From positions 124,001-188,000 of the forward strand of contig NZ_JANKBZ010000014.1 of the NCBI RefSeq assembly GCF_024623785.1: DNA of 64,000 bases, written 5' to 3'. Under the pieces are notes generated by a model, which was not told the origin of the DNA, did no database searches, and saw only the letters and a list, made by a program, of their open reading frames with translations. How positions within the stretch are numbered: position 1 is the first letter of the stretch; the number at the start of each line of letters is the position of its first letter. Shown in pieces: positions 28,768 through 37,947 of this stretch. A program made the translations under genes and the position numbers. The DNA comes from Archangium lipolyticum (GTDB taxonomy: Bacteria > Myxococcota > Myxococcia > Myxococcales > Myxococcaceae).

Positions 28768-31263
28768 TGACTCCGGCGTGGGGAACACCACCAACCGCCC
28801 CGAGCGCAGCATCACGGCGAGCTCGGGGCGCGCGTCTCCGAGCAGGTTCACGGGCCGGACCCACTCCACCTGTCCGCCTGGCTCGTAGCGCCGCGCCCGG
28901 CCCCAGTTGCCGCCGCCCGTCCCGAGCGCCACCCACAGCGTGGTGTTGTCCTGGGACACACCGACGAAATCCGAAACGCCATCAGCATCCAGGTCCGTCA
29001 GCGCGAGCGTCTTGTCTCCCACGGGAGGCGCGCACGGAAAGGCGGCCCCAAGCGACCCGTGCCCATCACCGGGGTACAGCACCACGCCGCCGTTGCGCGA
29101 CGCCGCCTGCACCAGGTCCATCCGTCCATCACCATCGGCATCCGTGACACCGAGCAGTTCCTCGGCGGAAAACTGATACGCGAAGCCGTGTCCCCGGAGC
29201 GTGGAGCCATCCGCTGCGGTGGGGTTGAGGTTGATGCCCAGCGTCGTGTGGATGAGATCCAACGTGCCATCGCCATTGAAGTCCGCGGCGAGCGGAGCTC
29301 CCACACCCGCGCAGCTGTCATCCGGCTCGGGGTTGTAATCCTCCAGGCGAGCCCCGCGGAACGTGCCGTCCCCCTGGTTCGTGAAGCGCAACACCGTGCC
29401 GAGGCAGTACCCCGGGACGGCGACCACGAGGTCCATGCGCCCATCGCGATTGAAGTCGGCGGCCAGGTGGTACCCCACATACTCCAAGGCCCAGAGCGGT
29501 AGCTCCCGCTCGAAGGGGGCCGTCGTGTCGTTCCACAGCACCCCCACGGAAGGCCCATACCAGGTGTCCGGTGGAGCATCCAGACGCCGGAAGGCACCCG
29601 CGAGATCGGTCCGGCCATCGCCGTCGAAGTCGCCCGCGACGATTCCACGCGCCTCGCGGTGTGAGGCGACGTCCCGGGTCATGAAGGTGCCGTTCCCCGC
29701 GTTCAGCACCAGCCGGACCCCTTTCTCCGGCAGCGCGAGCGCCACATCCTGGCGCCCATCCGCATCGAAGTCCCCCATCGCCACGTCCGTGCTCACCACC
29801 CCTGTCTCCACCGTCGCCAGCGGAGACACGGACGGGAGCGTGGAGGAGCCACCGGGCCTGGAAGCCAGGGGGCACGCGAAGGGGACGAGCGGTTCGCGGA
29901 CGAGCTCGTCCGGGATGGCGTACACGGACACCGTGTTGTCGTCCGCCTCGGCCACCAGCAGCTCCGGCGTGCCATCGCCATCCAGGTCCGCCGTGGCGGC
30001 GGCGCTCGGAGCCCGGCCCACCGACAACTGGCCACGCGACACGAGCGTTCCATCTCCCTTCCCCCGCAGGAGGGTCACCGCGCCCCCCGTGCCGTGCAGG
30101 GCCACCACGTCGGGAAGGCCATCGGTGTCGAGGTGCACCACGGCGACGTCGGTCGCATCGGGCTCGAGAAACACCGTGGAAGCCAGGGAGAACCCCCCCT
30201 GGCCATCGCCCAGGAACACCGAGGCCCGGGTAGCGGTTGCCGCGAGCAGATCCGCGTGCCCATCGCGGTTGAAGTCCGTAGTGTACAGGTGACGGACGAA
30301 ACCACTCCAGAGCGCGAGCCCCGCGGCCCGGACCCGGCCCATGGCGTCTCCGAGGAAGAGGTGGGCATTGTGCCCATGCTCCAGGGTGGCGTTGAACGCG
30401 ACATCCGCGAAGCCATCCTCGTTGTAGTCCGCGACCGCGGCCTCCAGGCCGGAGTCCAGCATGTAGACCACATCCCCTCCGTCCTCCCACTGGAGGAACG
30501 AGGCCTCGAAGCCCCCGTCTCCCCGGGGCCGCAGCAGACTGAATCCGGCGAGGCTCCCGGGCCCCTCGTCGGAGGCTTCGTTACCGAGCACCCACAGGAA
30601 AGGGGAACCCGCGCCTCCGCTCCAGAAGCCCAGGCTGGAGACGACCCCCTCGCCAAAGGAGAAGGGCTTCACCGCGAAGGAGCCGTTCCCCTCCCCGAGC
30701 AGCAACTGCGCCCCGCCGCGAGTCCCCACCAACACGTCCAGATCGCCATCGCCATCCGCGTCACCAGCCGCGATACGGCCCATCGCACCCCGGACGTCTC
30801 GCAACGCAGTGACCTTGCCGAGACCTCCGCGCCCGTCATTGAGCAACAGGAGGAACTCGCCGACACGGCTCACGTACTGGCTCGTGAAGTTGCGGCCACT
30901 CGCGTTGACGGCGACGTCCACCGCACCGTCGCCATTGAAGTCACCCACCGCGAGCCCTCGCGGCGACACGCCCGCGTGGAACGAGGCTCGCCACCAGGCG
31001 CTCCGCTCACGCTTCGGCTCGGCCGGAGGCGGCATGCTCCCGCCCGGGCCAGGCGGATCCGGCTCGACGGGCGGAGGCTCGACGAGCGGGGGCGGTGGCT
31101 CCACGGGTGGTGCAGAGACATCCTCCGAAGGAGCCGACGGGACCGACGAGGGAACCTCGGCGGGCACCTCCCCCACGTCCACCACACGACACCCCGCGAA
31201 CAACCAGGCCCCCGCGTACAGGCCCACACGCGCCCACTTCCCCCACCCGCCCCTCGACACCAT
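28765..31263 (-). CDS. FG-GAP/VCBS repeat lipoprotein
   Basis: An 832-residue surface lipoprotein: signal with AGAWLFAGC, then a ~60-residue Pro-rich spacer (PPPPLVEPPPVEPDPPGPGG) and about twelve FG-GAP-type calcium loops such as DFNGDGAVDVAVN, DADGDGDLDVLVG, DLDGDGTPELLVA and DFDGDGRTDLAGA. These repeats build a beta-propeller like that of integrin alpha chains. It is probably displayed on the outer membrane for adhesion or ligand binding. The ATG at 31263 follows a GGGGGAG site; an open frame upstream to 31386 is not likely to be used because it lacks a signal. The next lipoprotein gene (31364-32422) lies just upstream on the same strand. Confidence 0.8.
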   Translation of the reverse strand: MVSRGGWGKWARVGLYAGAWLFAGCRVVDVGEVPAEVPSSVPSAPSEDVSAPPVEPPPPLVEPPPVEPDPPGPGGSMPPPAEPKRERSAWWRASFHAGVSPRGLAVGDFNGDGAVDVAVNASGRNFTSQYVSRVGEFLLLLNDGRGGLGKVTALRDVRGAMGRIAAGDADGDGDLDVLVGTRGGAQLLLGEGNGSFAVKPFSFGEGVVSSLGFWSGGAGSPFLWVLGNEASDEGPGSLAGFSLLRPRGDGGFEASFLQWEDGGDVVYMLDSGLEAAVADYNEDGFADVAFNATLEHGHNAHLFLGDAMGRVRAAGLALWSGFVRHLYTTDFNRDGHADLLAATATRASVFLGDGQGGFSLASTVFLEPDATDVAVVHLDTDGLPDVVALHGTGGAVTLLRGKGDGTLVSRGQLSVGRAPSAAATADLDGDGTPELLVAEADDNTVSVYAIPDELVREPLVPFACPLASRPGGSSTLPSVSPLATVETGVVSTDVAMGDFDADGRQDVALALPEKGVRLVLNAGNGTFMTRDVASHREARGIVAGDFDGDGRTDLAGAFRRLDAPPDTWYGPSVGVLWNDTTAPFERELPLWALEYVGYHLAADFNRDGRMDLVVAVPGYCLGTVLRFTNQGDGTFRGARLEDYNPEPDDSCAGVGAPLAADFNGDGTLDLIHTTLGINLNPTAADGSTLRGHGFAYQFSAEELLGVTDADGDGRMDLVQAASRNGGVVLYPGDGHGSLGAAFPCAPPVGDKTLALTDLDADGVSDFVGVSQDNTTLWVALGTGGGNWGRARRYEPGGQVEWVRPVNLLGDARPELAVMLRSGRLVVFPTPES

Positions 31264-31363
31264 CACCGCTCCCCCTCGACCCGCTTGCGCTGCAAATGCG
31301 CATGGGGCGCGTGGCTCGCAAGAACGGTCCGCCCGAGGCCGCGCCGCTACTCCCTCGCTCCCT

Positions 31364-32422
31364 CTACGGTGAGCCCGCTCCGGCATCCGCGGTGTCGGCG
31401 TGACGCACGCGGAACCGCAGCGCCTGGCCCGACACGGGTTCCATCGCTCGCCGTCCCAGATCGTTGGGAACGAACCAGAAGCTCCCCTCGTCGTTCACGC
31501 ACCACAGCTCGTACTCGCCCACGGGGATGGCCCCGAGCGTGGTCACCACCCTGCCCCGCCCGGGCTCCTCGGTGACGGCCTGGGCGAGCGGGATGACGAA
31601 GAGTTGCAGCAGCTCGGCGGCGATCTCCCGGCTCGGGTCCCCCTGCAGGGCGCCAAGGAACGGAGCCGGATTGGGCAGCAGCGGCACGAGGACCTGCGCG
31701 GGCCGCCCCTGGCTGTCGAGCGGCACGGTCTGACCGGGCCGAGGCACGAAGCGCAGGAAGAACTGGGGCCACAGGTCGAACACGCCATCCCCGTTCACGT
31801 CATCTGGAGTCCCGTCCCCATTGGTGTCCGCGAGCCGGACGAAGAACCGGGGCTCCTCGCCGCGCAGCAACCCGAAGCCCTCGCTCCTCACGGAGAACGA
31901 GGTGATCGCCGTGGCCGAGTCCGTCAGGGACAGCACGCCCCCCTCCCCCTGCTCCACGACCTGGAACGCGGGAAGCGGACGGCGCACGCCGCGAGACAGC
32001 GCGAGGTCCGCCGTCAGCACCTGCCCCGGCTGGACGTTCAGCTCGACCGAGGACTCGGGCACCTGATCGCCCGCCCCTGGCTGCGCGAGCACGTCGACGG
32101 TCAGGTCCGCGTCGCCATTGGCATCGAGGAACCCCCACAGCCGGTACACGTCGGGGCCCACCTCGGAGAAGCGGAAGCGCGCGTCCCCGGCCGCGAGGCG
32201 CACCTCGGGCACGGCGGTCACGTACCTCGGCACCCCACGCTGCTCCGGAGGCGCTTCGCCGGGAGAAAACAGGAACAGGTAGGCATTGCCCCGGGCGGGG
32301 CCCGACGGCGCCACGCTGCCCTCCACGCGGGCGGCGCGCCGGAGCTCCGTGGAGGGCTCGGAGCAGCCGGCGAGGACGAGCCCGAGGGTCAGGCAGAGGA
32401 CACGAAGGGCGATGGGAGACAC
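31364..32422 (-). CDS. Lipoprotein with calcium-loop-like motifs
   Basis: A 352-residue lipoprotein (signal LGLVLAGC, Cys near residue 20). The mature part starts with an Ig-like region (VEGSVAPSGPARGNAYLFLF) and holds two acidic loops, GFLDANGDADLTVD and DTNGDGTPDDVNGDGVFD, that resemble EF-hand or type 3 calcium loops. The C-terminus (GEYELWCVNDEGSFWFVPNDLG) looks like a folded domain. I do not recognise a family. It lies 100 bases upstream of the FG-GAP lipoprotein on the same strand, so the two may be co-expressed as surface proteins. Divergent from the carboxylase gene, with 75 bases between. Confidence 0.7.
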   Translation of the reverse strand: MSPIALRVLCLTLGLVLAGCSEPSTELRRAARVEGSVAPSGPARGNAYLFLFSPGEAPPEQRGVPRYVTAVPEVRLAAGDARFRFSEVGPDVYRLWGFLDANGDADLTVDVLAQPGAGDQVPESSVELNVQPGQVLTADLALSRGVRRPLPAFQVVEQGEGGVLSLTDSATAITSFSVRSEGFGLLRGEEPRFFVRLADTNGDGTPDDVNGDGVFDLWPQFFLRFVPRPGQTVPLDSQGRPAQVLVPLLPNPAPFLGALQGDPSREIAAELLQLFVIPLAQAVTEEPGRGRVVTTLGAIPVGEYELWCVNDEGSFWFVPNDLGRRAMEPVSGQALRFRVRHADTADAGAGSP

Positions 32423-32497
32423 GGCGCCACTCTATCCTTCCGGGGGTGCTCGCGGCTCTGGCAAGGTATCGCCCCGACTCTCCTGGGAGGCCACACC

Positions 32498-34081
32498 ATG
32501 AAGATGAAGGATCGGGTGGAGAAGCTGGAGGAGCAGCGCCGGCGCAACGAGGGGATGGGGGGACCGGAGCGGATCGAGCGTCAGCACGCCAAGGGAAAGC
32601 TGACGGCCCGCGAGCGCCTGAAGCGGCTGTTCGACGAGAACACCTTCGAGGAGATGGGGCTGCTGGCCGGAGCGGAGGGCAACCTCCCCGAGGAGGAGGC
32701 GCCGGGCAAGCCCTCGCCGGCGGACGGCGTCATCACGGGCGTGGGGGAGATCGACGGCAGACCGGTGGCGGCGGCCATCTACGACTTCACGGTGTTCGGG
32801 GGCTCCATCGGCACGGTGGGCGAGCGCAAGGTGGCGAGGCTGAGGGACCTCGCGCTGAAGAACCGGATTCCGATGGTGTGGCTGGTGGACTCGGCGGGGG
32901 CGCGGTTGGAGGCGGGAGGCGAGGTGGACCCGAGACGCCTGGCGAGCTTCGCGGACACGGGGTACCTCTTCCGCGAGCAGGTGGTGATGAGCGGGGTCAT
33001 CCCGCAGGTGGCGGCGATGGTGGGCCCCGGAGCTGCGGGTACGGCCTACATCCCGGCGCTGGCGGACTTCGTGCCCATGGTGAAGGGAACGAGCTCCATC
33101 GCCATTGGCGGCCCATACCTGGTGGAGTCGGTGGTGGGCGAGAAGGTGACGGAGGAGGAGCTGGGAGGCTCGAAGGTGCACAACGAGCTGTCCGGGGTTG
33201 CTGACTCCGAGTACCCGGACGACGCGGCATGCCTCACCGCCATCCGCGAGTATCTGTCCTTCTTCCCCTCGCACTGCGAGGACAAGCCGCCGCGCAAGCA
33301 GTCGTCGGACCCGTTCGACCGGAGGGACGAGGATCTGCTGAAGGTGGTACCGGAGAGCCCGAGGCAGGCGTTCGACATGCACAAGGTCATCCTGTCGCTG
33401 GTGGATGACCGGAAGTTCTTCCCGCTCAAGCCGAGGTTCGCGCGCAACTTGATTACAGGACTGGCGCGCATCGATGGCTGGCCGGTGGGCATCGTGGCGA
33501 ACAACTCGATGTACCTGGGCGGAATCCTGGACGTGAACGCGTCGGACAAGGCGGCGCGGTTCATCAACCTGTGCGATGCCTTCAACATCCCGCTGGTGTT
33601 CCTACAGGACGTGCCGGGCTTCATGGTGGGCACGAAGGTGGAGCAGCAGGGAATCATCCGGCACGGGGCGAAGATGATGTACGCGGTGGCGAGCGCCACG
33701 GTGCCCAAGCTCACGGTGGTGGTGCGCAAGGGTTACGGGGCGGGCTATTACGTGATGAACGGCCGGGCCTTCGAGCCGGACCTGCTGGTGGCGTGGCCTG
33801 GGGCGGAGATTGGCGTGATGGGCCCAGAGGGAATGGTGTCCATCGCGGCGCGCAAGCTGCTGCAGAGCGCGGAGAGCCCCGAGGCGGCCGAGGCCATGAA
33901 GAAGGAGCTGGCGGACGGCCTGCGCCAGCACATCCGCATCGAGCGCACGGCGGCCATGGCGATGGTGGATGACGTGGTGGACCCGCGCGACACACGGAGG
34001 CTGCTGGCCCGGGCTCTCAAGCGCACAGCCAACAAGAAGGTCGAGCGCCCCTTCCGCCGCCGCGAAATCTCCCCCGTGTAG
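32498..34081 (+). CDS. Acyl-CoA carboxylase carboxyltransferase (beta) subunit
   Basis: A 527-residue biotin-dependent carboxyltransferase of the propionyl-/methylmalonyl-CoA family (PccB type). Typical blocks: RIERQHAKGKLTARERL, GVITGVGEIDGRPVAA, VWLVDSAGARLEAG, GTAYIPALADFVPMVKG, GWPVGIVANNSMYLGG, FLQDVPGFMVGTKVEQQGI and AWPGAEIGVMGPEGMVSIA. The N- and C-crotonase-like halves are both complete. No biotin carboxylase or biotin-carrier gene lies beside it, so its partner subunit is elsewhere, or it may act with a shared alpha subunit. Substrate (propionyl, acetyl or methylcrotonyl) cannot be fixed by eye. The ATG has TGGGAGG upstream. Confidence 0.88.
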   Translation: MKMKDRVEKLEEQRRRNEGMGGPERIERQHAKGKLTARERLKRLFDENTFEEMGLLAGAEGNLPEEEAPGKPSPADGVITGVGEIDGRPVAAAIYDFTVFGGSIGTVGERKVARLRDLALKNRIPMVWLVDSAGARLEAGGEVDPRRLASFADTGYLFREQVVMSGVIPQVAAMVGPGAAGTAYIPALADFVPMVKGTSSIAIGGPYLVESVVGEKVTEEELGGSKVHNELSGVADSEYPDDAACLTAIREYLSFFPSHCEDKPPRKQSSDPFDRRDEDLLKVVPESPRQAFDMHKVILSLVDDRKFFPLKPRFARNLITGLARIDGWPVGIVANNSMYLGGILDVNASDKAARFINLCDAFNIPLVFLQDVPGFMVGTKVEQQGIIRHGAKMMYAVASATVPKLTVVVRKGYGAGYYVMNGRAFEPDLLVAWPGAEIGVMGPEGMVSIAARKLLQSAESPEAAEAMKKELADGLRQHIRIERTAAMAMVDDVVDPRDTRRLLARALKRTANKKVERPFRRREISPV

Positions 34082-34084
34082 CCT

Positions 34085-34113
34085 GCCCCGACGGGTTCGA
34101 ATCCCGTCGGGGC
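34085..34113 (+). terminator. tRNA-T-arm-like hairpin after the carboxylase gene
   Basis: A perfect 11-bp stem (GCCCCGACGGG / CCCGTCGGGGC) with the loop TTCGAAT, which is the exact T-loop consensus of tRNA (GGTTCGAATCCC). No complete tRNA precedes it, since the carboxylase stop codon is only 4 bases upstream. It may be a terminator or the leftover 3' end of a tRNA used as an integration site; the accessory island begins right after it. Confidence 0.55.
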
Positions 34114-34488
34114 TGACCTGGGAATCCTGGCCCAGTCCCTGCCTGTCGTTCGCGTGAAGGTGCGTGTTGGCGTGCAGGAAGAAGCCCTCCATGAGGGCGC
34201 ACCGGGGTAGCGGCGAAGGTGTCAAACACCTCGTCCGCAGGGGCGGCGTTGGTGGACTCGACCGGGGAAGAGGTGGCGCATGCCGCGTGGCAGGAGGCGC
34301 CCATTCCCCCCAATGGTTCTGGCGGCGTCGTGGTGGGCACCCAGGGGAAGCCTGCGCAGCTCAGCTGCCCCTGTACTCTCAAGCTGTGGGAAGCTCAGGG
34401 GCCCCGTACCGTCACCCCGGGAACGTCACCTTCCCGGTGAGCCAGAAGGCGGCGCCCTGAGCACGGCAACTGCGAGCCGTGCCCGGCC
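34114..34488. other. Non-coding stretch after the hairpin, possible gene debris
   Basis: No convincing complete gene. A plus-strand frame through about 34225-34410 (LVDSTGEEVAHAAWQEAP, VVVGTQGKPAQLSCPC) has the look of a former secreted protein but lacks a start and breaks near 34410. Nothing else was seen. Confidence 0.35.
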
Positions 34489-35247
34489 TCAAGGGGTGGA
34501 GCGCCCGCCGATCTCCGGGAAGCGCTCGTAGGCCCGCGTCAGCGCGTCCAGGTGCGCGGGGTTGTCCAGGTCGAGCGGAGCCTCGGTGAGCCGGACAACC
34601 CACCCGTCCGTCGCGGTACGCCGTGAGCGCGAAAGCAGCTCCGCGTCGCGGGCGGGATCCGGAAAGCCGATGGCCCGTGCGGCAGCTTCCGACCAGTAGT
34701 TCAGCCACCCGAGACAATGTGGAATCTCGGGTGCGGGGATGGCGTCTGGGAGCTTGAGCGCTGGCAACCCCCGTGGTGGCTTTGGTGGCCCATACATCTT
34801 TGGCCCCATCTGCTCCGCAATGACAAGCATCACGCTTCCCGGCGTTATATGTCCCCACACAGCCTGTGCACCCTCCGCCACACCTGCCAATACACCCCCC
34901 GCAGCGGCGATAACGGCGTTCTCCAGCGGCAACATCGCATGGATTTGAAGCTGCGGCTGGGCGCCCGGATAACGGCCCGCCGGGATTTCCCATCCGCCTA
35001 GCGTCACGACATGGTTGTCATCGTCATTACAGAGGAACGGGAAATCCCCATCTGCTCTCTCTCTTTCGACCCATTCATCTCGTTGGGGCAAAGAGACGAG
35101 TCCTTCTTCCTTGGACATCGTCCATCCCAGGTACAAACCAGGGAAAGCTCGTTCCATCCCATGAACGATGGCAAGTCTGCGCTCATCATGACTCATGAGT
35201 GAAGGCGCATAGACATTGAGGGTGAGGGAATCTTTTGCGTCTGACAT
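34489..35247 (-). CDS. Putative immunity protein (DUF5953-like)
   Basis: A 252-residue cytoplasmic protein without signal or membrane segment, resembling the myxobacterial DUF5953 group as I remember it (LNVYAPSLMSHDERRLAIVHGMERAFPGLYLGW near the start; GWLNYWSEAAARAIGFPDP and DGWVVRLTEAPLDLDNPAHLDALTRAYERFP near the end). Its ATG lies directly after the stop of the broken toxin gene (TGA-A-ATG spacing), the usual place for a cognate immunity protein. The frame is intact over its full length although the toxin is frameshifted. The family name is from memory and should be checked. Confidence 0.6.
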   Translation of the reverse strand: MSDAKDSLTLNVYAPSLMSHDERRLAIVHGMERAFPGLYLGWTMSKEEGLVSLPQRDEWVERERADGDFPFLCNDDDNHVVTLGGWEIPAGRYPGAQPQLQIHAMLPLENAVIAAAGGVLAGVAEGAQAVWGHITPGSVMLVIAEQMGPKMYGPPKPPRGLPALKLPDAIPAPEIPHCLGWLNYWSEAAARAIGFPDPARDAELLSRSRRTATDGWVVRLTEAPLDLDNPAHLDALTRAYERFPEIGGRSTP

Positions 35248-35248
35248 T

Positions 35249-36246
35249 TCAACACCAATTCATGACTACTACGTCAAGGCTGGGGTCTGCTCGGAGCAGA
35301 GCTGCTTTGTGTGCTTCGCTACGAACGCCGACGACAAATTTAAAGCCACATTCCGCAGCAAGCCTTCGCTCTCGCTGTATTTCCGGCAACTTCATTTCGA
35401 CCAAGAACTGCCGCGAGCGAGGCGGTTGTTTCTCAAAGTCATCCGTTTTGACCTCCCAGAGCGTGCGCGTGGCCAGTTGCAGCGCGTCGAAGTTCTTCCC
35501 ATTCACGTACACATCCCCACCAGGGAAGGCGTTGCCCGGCATCTTGTCGGCGCATTCGTTGTGCGGGTCATGCCCGCCACGGTGGCGCGGCAAGGGGATG
35601 GGCTTGCATCTCGGGTCGTCTTCTTCCTGGGTGAGGGCGGTCGCGGGCTGCTTTCGCGGTGACGGCTCCCGGGCCGGTGCTTTCGTCGCACGAGGCTGGG
35701 CCTCGAGTTCCACAATGAGTTCGAGACGTCCCGCAGTCGGGCCTCGAGCACCCGTTGAGCGTCGACCCAGGGCGGATGGCTGTCAGACTCCGGCCCGGCG
35801 GTGCTGGAGGGCCAGAGCAGGACGAGGGCCACGAGCACCGGGCCCACCCTGGAGAGCGCCAAAGGGGCCTCGCTTGCGCGTCCAGCCTGGGCGAGGCCCT
35901 CGGCGCCCCTCGCCACCTCAGCGGCTTGCCCGCTCGTCCTCGCTGCGCGGGAGAAGCGCTCGAAGGCCCGTTCCGCTGCGGTGAGCTTGCGGTCCAGCTG
36001 TTCCCACTGATGCGGCTCGATGTCTTTGCGTGCCCGAGACAGCAGCGCCCTGGCCTTGTCCAGGTCCGCCTTTCCAATCCACGACCGATCCGGTGCCGGC
36101 TCCATCGGCGCGGAAACGAGCCGGATGCGCGGGCTCGAAGTGGGAGTCGACGCGAAGGCCTGGGACCGTGGCATCGACTGCGAGGCGGGCGCGCTAGCGC
36201 AGGCGGTGAGCAGCACCAGGAGCGCGGTCCAAGCTCGCAAGCGCAT
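35249..36246 (-). pseudogene. Frameshifted lipoprotein toxin with nuclease-like (DUF6310-type) C-terminus
   Basis: The N-terminal frame starts at ATG 36246 (AAGGA site) with a lipoprotein signal LLVLLTAC, a helical segment (LDKARALLSRARKDIEPHQWEQLDRK) and a hydrophobic stretch VGPVLVALVLLW. Near 35725-35735, after VLEARLRDVS, the frame is lost. The C-terminal domain continues in another frame (ELIVELEAQ, then CKPIPLPRHRGGHDPHNECAD) with NGKNFDALQLATRTLWEVKTDD, a D-x-E-V-K pattern of PD-(D/E)xK nucleases, to the stop at 35249. A one-base gain (or two-base loss) at about 35728 would join the two frames. Sequencing error is the alternative. It is an inter-bacterial toxin layout, with the immunity-type gene 1 base downstream. 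Confidence 0.6.
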
Positions 36247-36395
36247 CGTCACGTCCTTTCATCAAGCGAGGGGGGGGCAGGCTCAAGTCGGGCCCGCTGG
36301 GGAGTATGCCAGCACGCTTCGACAGCGACGAACGAGCGCGCGAGGGGCACAACCTCTCCCCCTCTTGCAGCGTCGCGCTTCGTCGTGCTGCCCGC

Positions 36396-36972
36396 TCAGA
36401 GCTGGAGGTCCAGCGCCTGGACAGGGCTGATGCTCTTGGCGGTATAGCCAGGCTGGGTGCCGTCGCCCAACTGGCCGCTGAGATTGCCTCCCCAGGTCCA
36501 GACCGTGCCGTCCTTCTTCACCGCGACCGCGTTGTGCATGCTCGCCGCGACGCGGGTGACGTCCGTCAGTCCCTGAACCCGCACGGGCGTCGTGCGCACG
36601 GTGGCTGTGGAGCCATCACCCAGCTGTCCGTCCAGGCTGTAGCCCCAGGCCCACGCGCTGCCATCACTCCTCACCGCCACCGAGAACCGATTCCCCGCGG
36701 CGATGGAGATGACGCCAGGCAGGCTGGCGAGCCGCGCCGGAGTGGTGCGCTTGTCGGTGGCGGCACCATCGCCCAGCTGACCGTGGCCGTTGACTCCCCA
36801 GGCCCACAGCGTTCCGTCATGGCCCACCGCCAGGGAGTGATTTCCATTGACGGAGAGGAGGACGATGCCGGAGAGGCCTGGCACCTGCACCGGAGCCGTG
36901 CGTTGGGTGGTGGTGCCGTCGCCGAGCTGGCCGCTTGCGTTTCTACCCCAGGCCCAGACGGTGCCATCCGGT
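36396..36972 (-). pseudogene. RCC1-repeat gene fragment, 5' end missing
   Basis: The frame holds at least four RCC1/BNR repeats of the bacterial type (DGTVWAWGRNASGQLGDG, DGTLWAWGVNGHGQLGDG, DGSAWAWGYSLDGQLGDG, DGTVWTWGGNLSGQLGDG), spaced by about 52 residues, which normally build a seven-bladed propeller in a secreted protein. Upstream the homology ends abruptly at about 36972 with an in-frame TAA just before the first repeat, so signal peptide and early blades are gone. An ATG-like start inside (36890) is not a real gene start. The 149 bases between this fragment and the broken toxin show nothing recognisable. Confidence 0.65.
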
Positions 36973-37186
36973 TAACACGTTGTCAGCTTGTATTCACCCA
37001 CAGTGAAGGACGCAAAGGCGAGCACTGGCCGCCAGCAGGATGAATTCCACGTCATGGGGCGGACTCCAAATCCGCTCCACCGCCGAGCACAGGAGCGGCT
37101 CGTCGTCGCTCACCAGCTGCTGGGCGTGCTGGCCGACGTGCTACTCAAGGCCCTCACCAAGGCTCCCGCCGGACACGAGGCAAGCG

Positions 37187-37360
37187 ATGACCACCAAGAA
37201 AACGCCTCGGCCCACGTTTTCCGAATCCAGAAGGACGCCACTCCAGGTCATCGCTGAGATTCGCAAGCTCGCCAGGAAGCATTACAGCGATTCGCAGATA
37301 GCAGAGGAGCTCAACCGGAGTGGCTTGAAGAGCGGCCTGAGTCACGCCTTCACCCACCGC
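37187..37360 (+). pseudogene. Site-specific recombinase remnant
   Basis: The frame from ATG 37187 reads IAEIRKLARKHYSDSQIAEELNRSGLKSGLSHAFT, the helix-turn-helix-like segment found near the C-terminal part of serine recombinases and some transposases (L..EG.SD.QIA..LN..G.....G..FT). No catalytic domain is present, and after about 37360 the frame runs into unrelated Ig-like sequence. The upstream 36973-37186 has an open frame of 89 codons of no recognisable content. Confidence 0.4.
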
Positions 37361-37941
37361 CTGGAGGTGTCCGCACCCGGGGAGGACCCGGAGACCACCA
37401 CGCTCTCGGGCAAGATGAGCCCCTGGACCGGCGCATGGATGCTGCTCGCCGAGGGCGCCGATAGGACCTTCACCGCCCGGGTCCTAGACGCCGCCGGCAC
37501 CCAGCTCTACGCGGGACAGGCCACAAGCGTCACGCTTGCCGACGGCAAGAAGACACTCGTTTTCATCACCCTCGACGACCTGGCCATCTCGAACGCCACG
37601 CAGAGAGAGGCGCCCTACCTCACCTCCGTCACCTCCCACCCGGCCGAAGTCAGCGCCGGCTGCACCGTGTCCCTGCGCGCCACCGTCCGCGAGAGGAACC
37701 CGGGTGACACGCTGCAGTTGGAGTGGAGAGCCTACCGGCGGAGCCCTCGCCCACCCTCCGGAGGCACCATCACCTAGACGGCGCCTCTACCGGTGCCGCC
37801 TGCTCTGTCGACTGCACAGCCGTTGACTACCTGGGGGGGAGCTCCGGCTTCACCCTTCCCCTCATCGTGCCCGCCTCCGCCACCACCAGCTCCTGCTGCC
37901 AGCACTGTGGGACTGGCAGCAAGCCGTGCGGTGACAGCCCT
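37360..37941 (+). pseudogene. Ig-like domain fragment of a secreted RCC1-type protein
   Basis: In one frame: GAWMLLAEGADRTFTARVLDAAG, LYAGQATSVTLADGKKTLV, APYLTSVTSHPAEVSAGCTVSLRATVRERNPGDTLQLEW; then the frame breaks near 37760 and continues in another as GAACSVDCTAVDYLGGSSGFTLPLIVPAS and a Cys-rich end. This is the N-terminal Ig-like portion seen in myxobacterial secreted proteins that carry RCC1 repeats. It lacks its own start and is fused to recombinase debris upstream. The matching RCC1 part lies 0.4 kb away on the other strand, so a rearrangement split the gene. Confidence 0.5.
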
Positions 37942-37947
37942 CCTCAA

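Noticed and set aside
34164-34460. Short plus-strand frames after the T-arm-like hairpin
   Set aside because: Two overlapping frames break into each other and lack starts; noted only as possible debris.
36988-37257. 89-codon plus-strand frame beside the RCC1 fragment
   Set aside because: No recognisable domain, begins at a rearrangement border and has no ribosome site; treated as debris.
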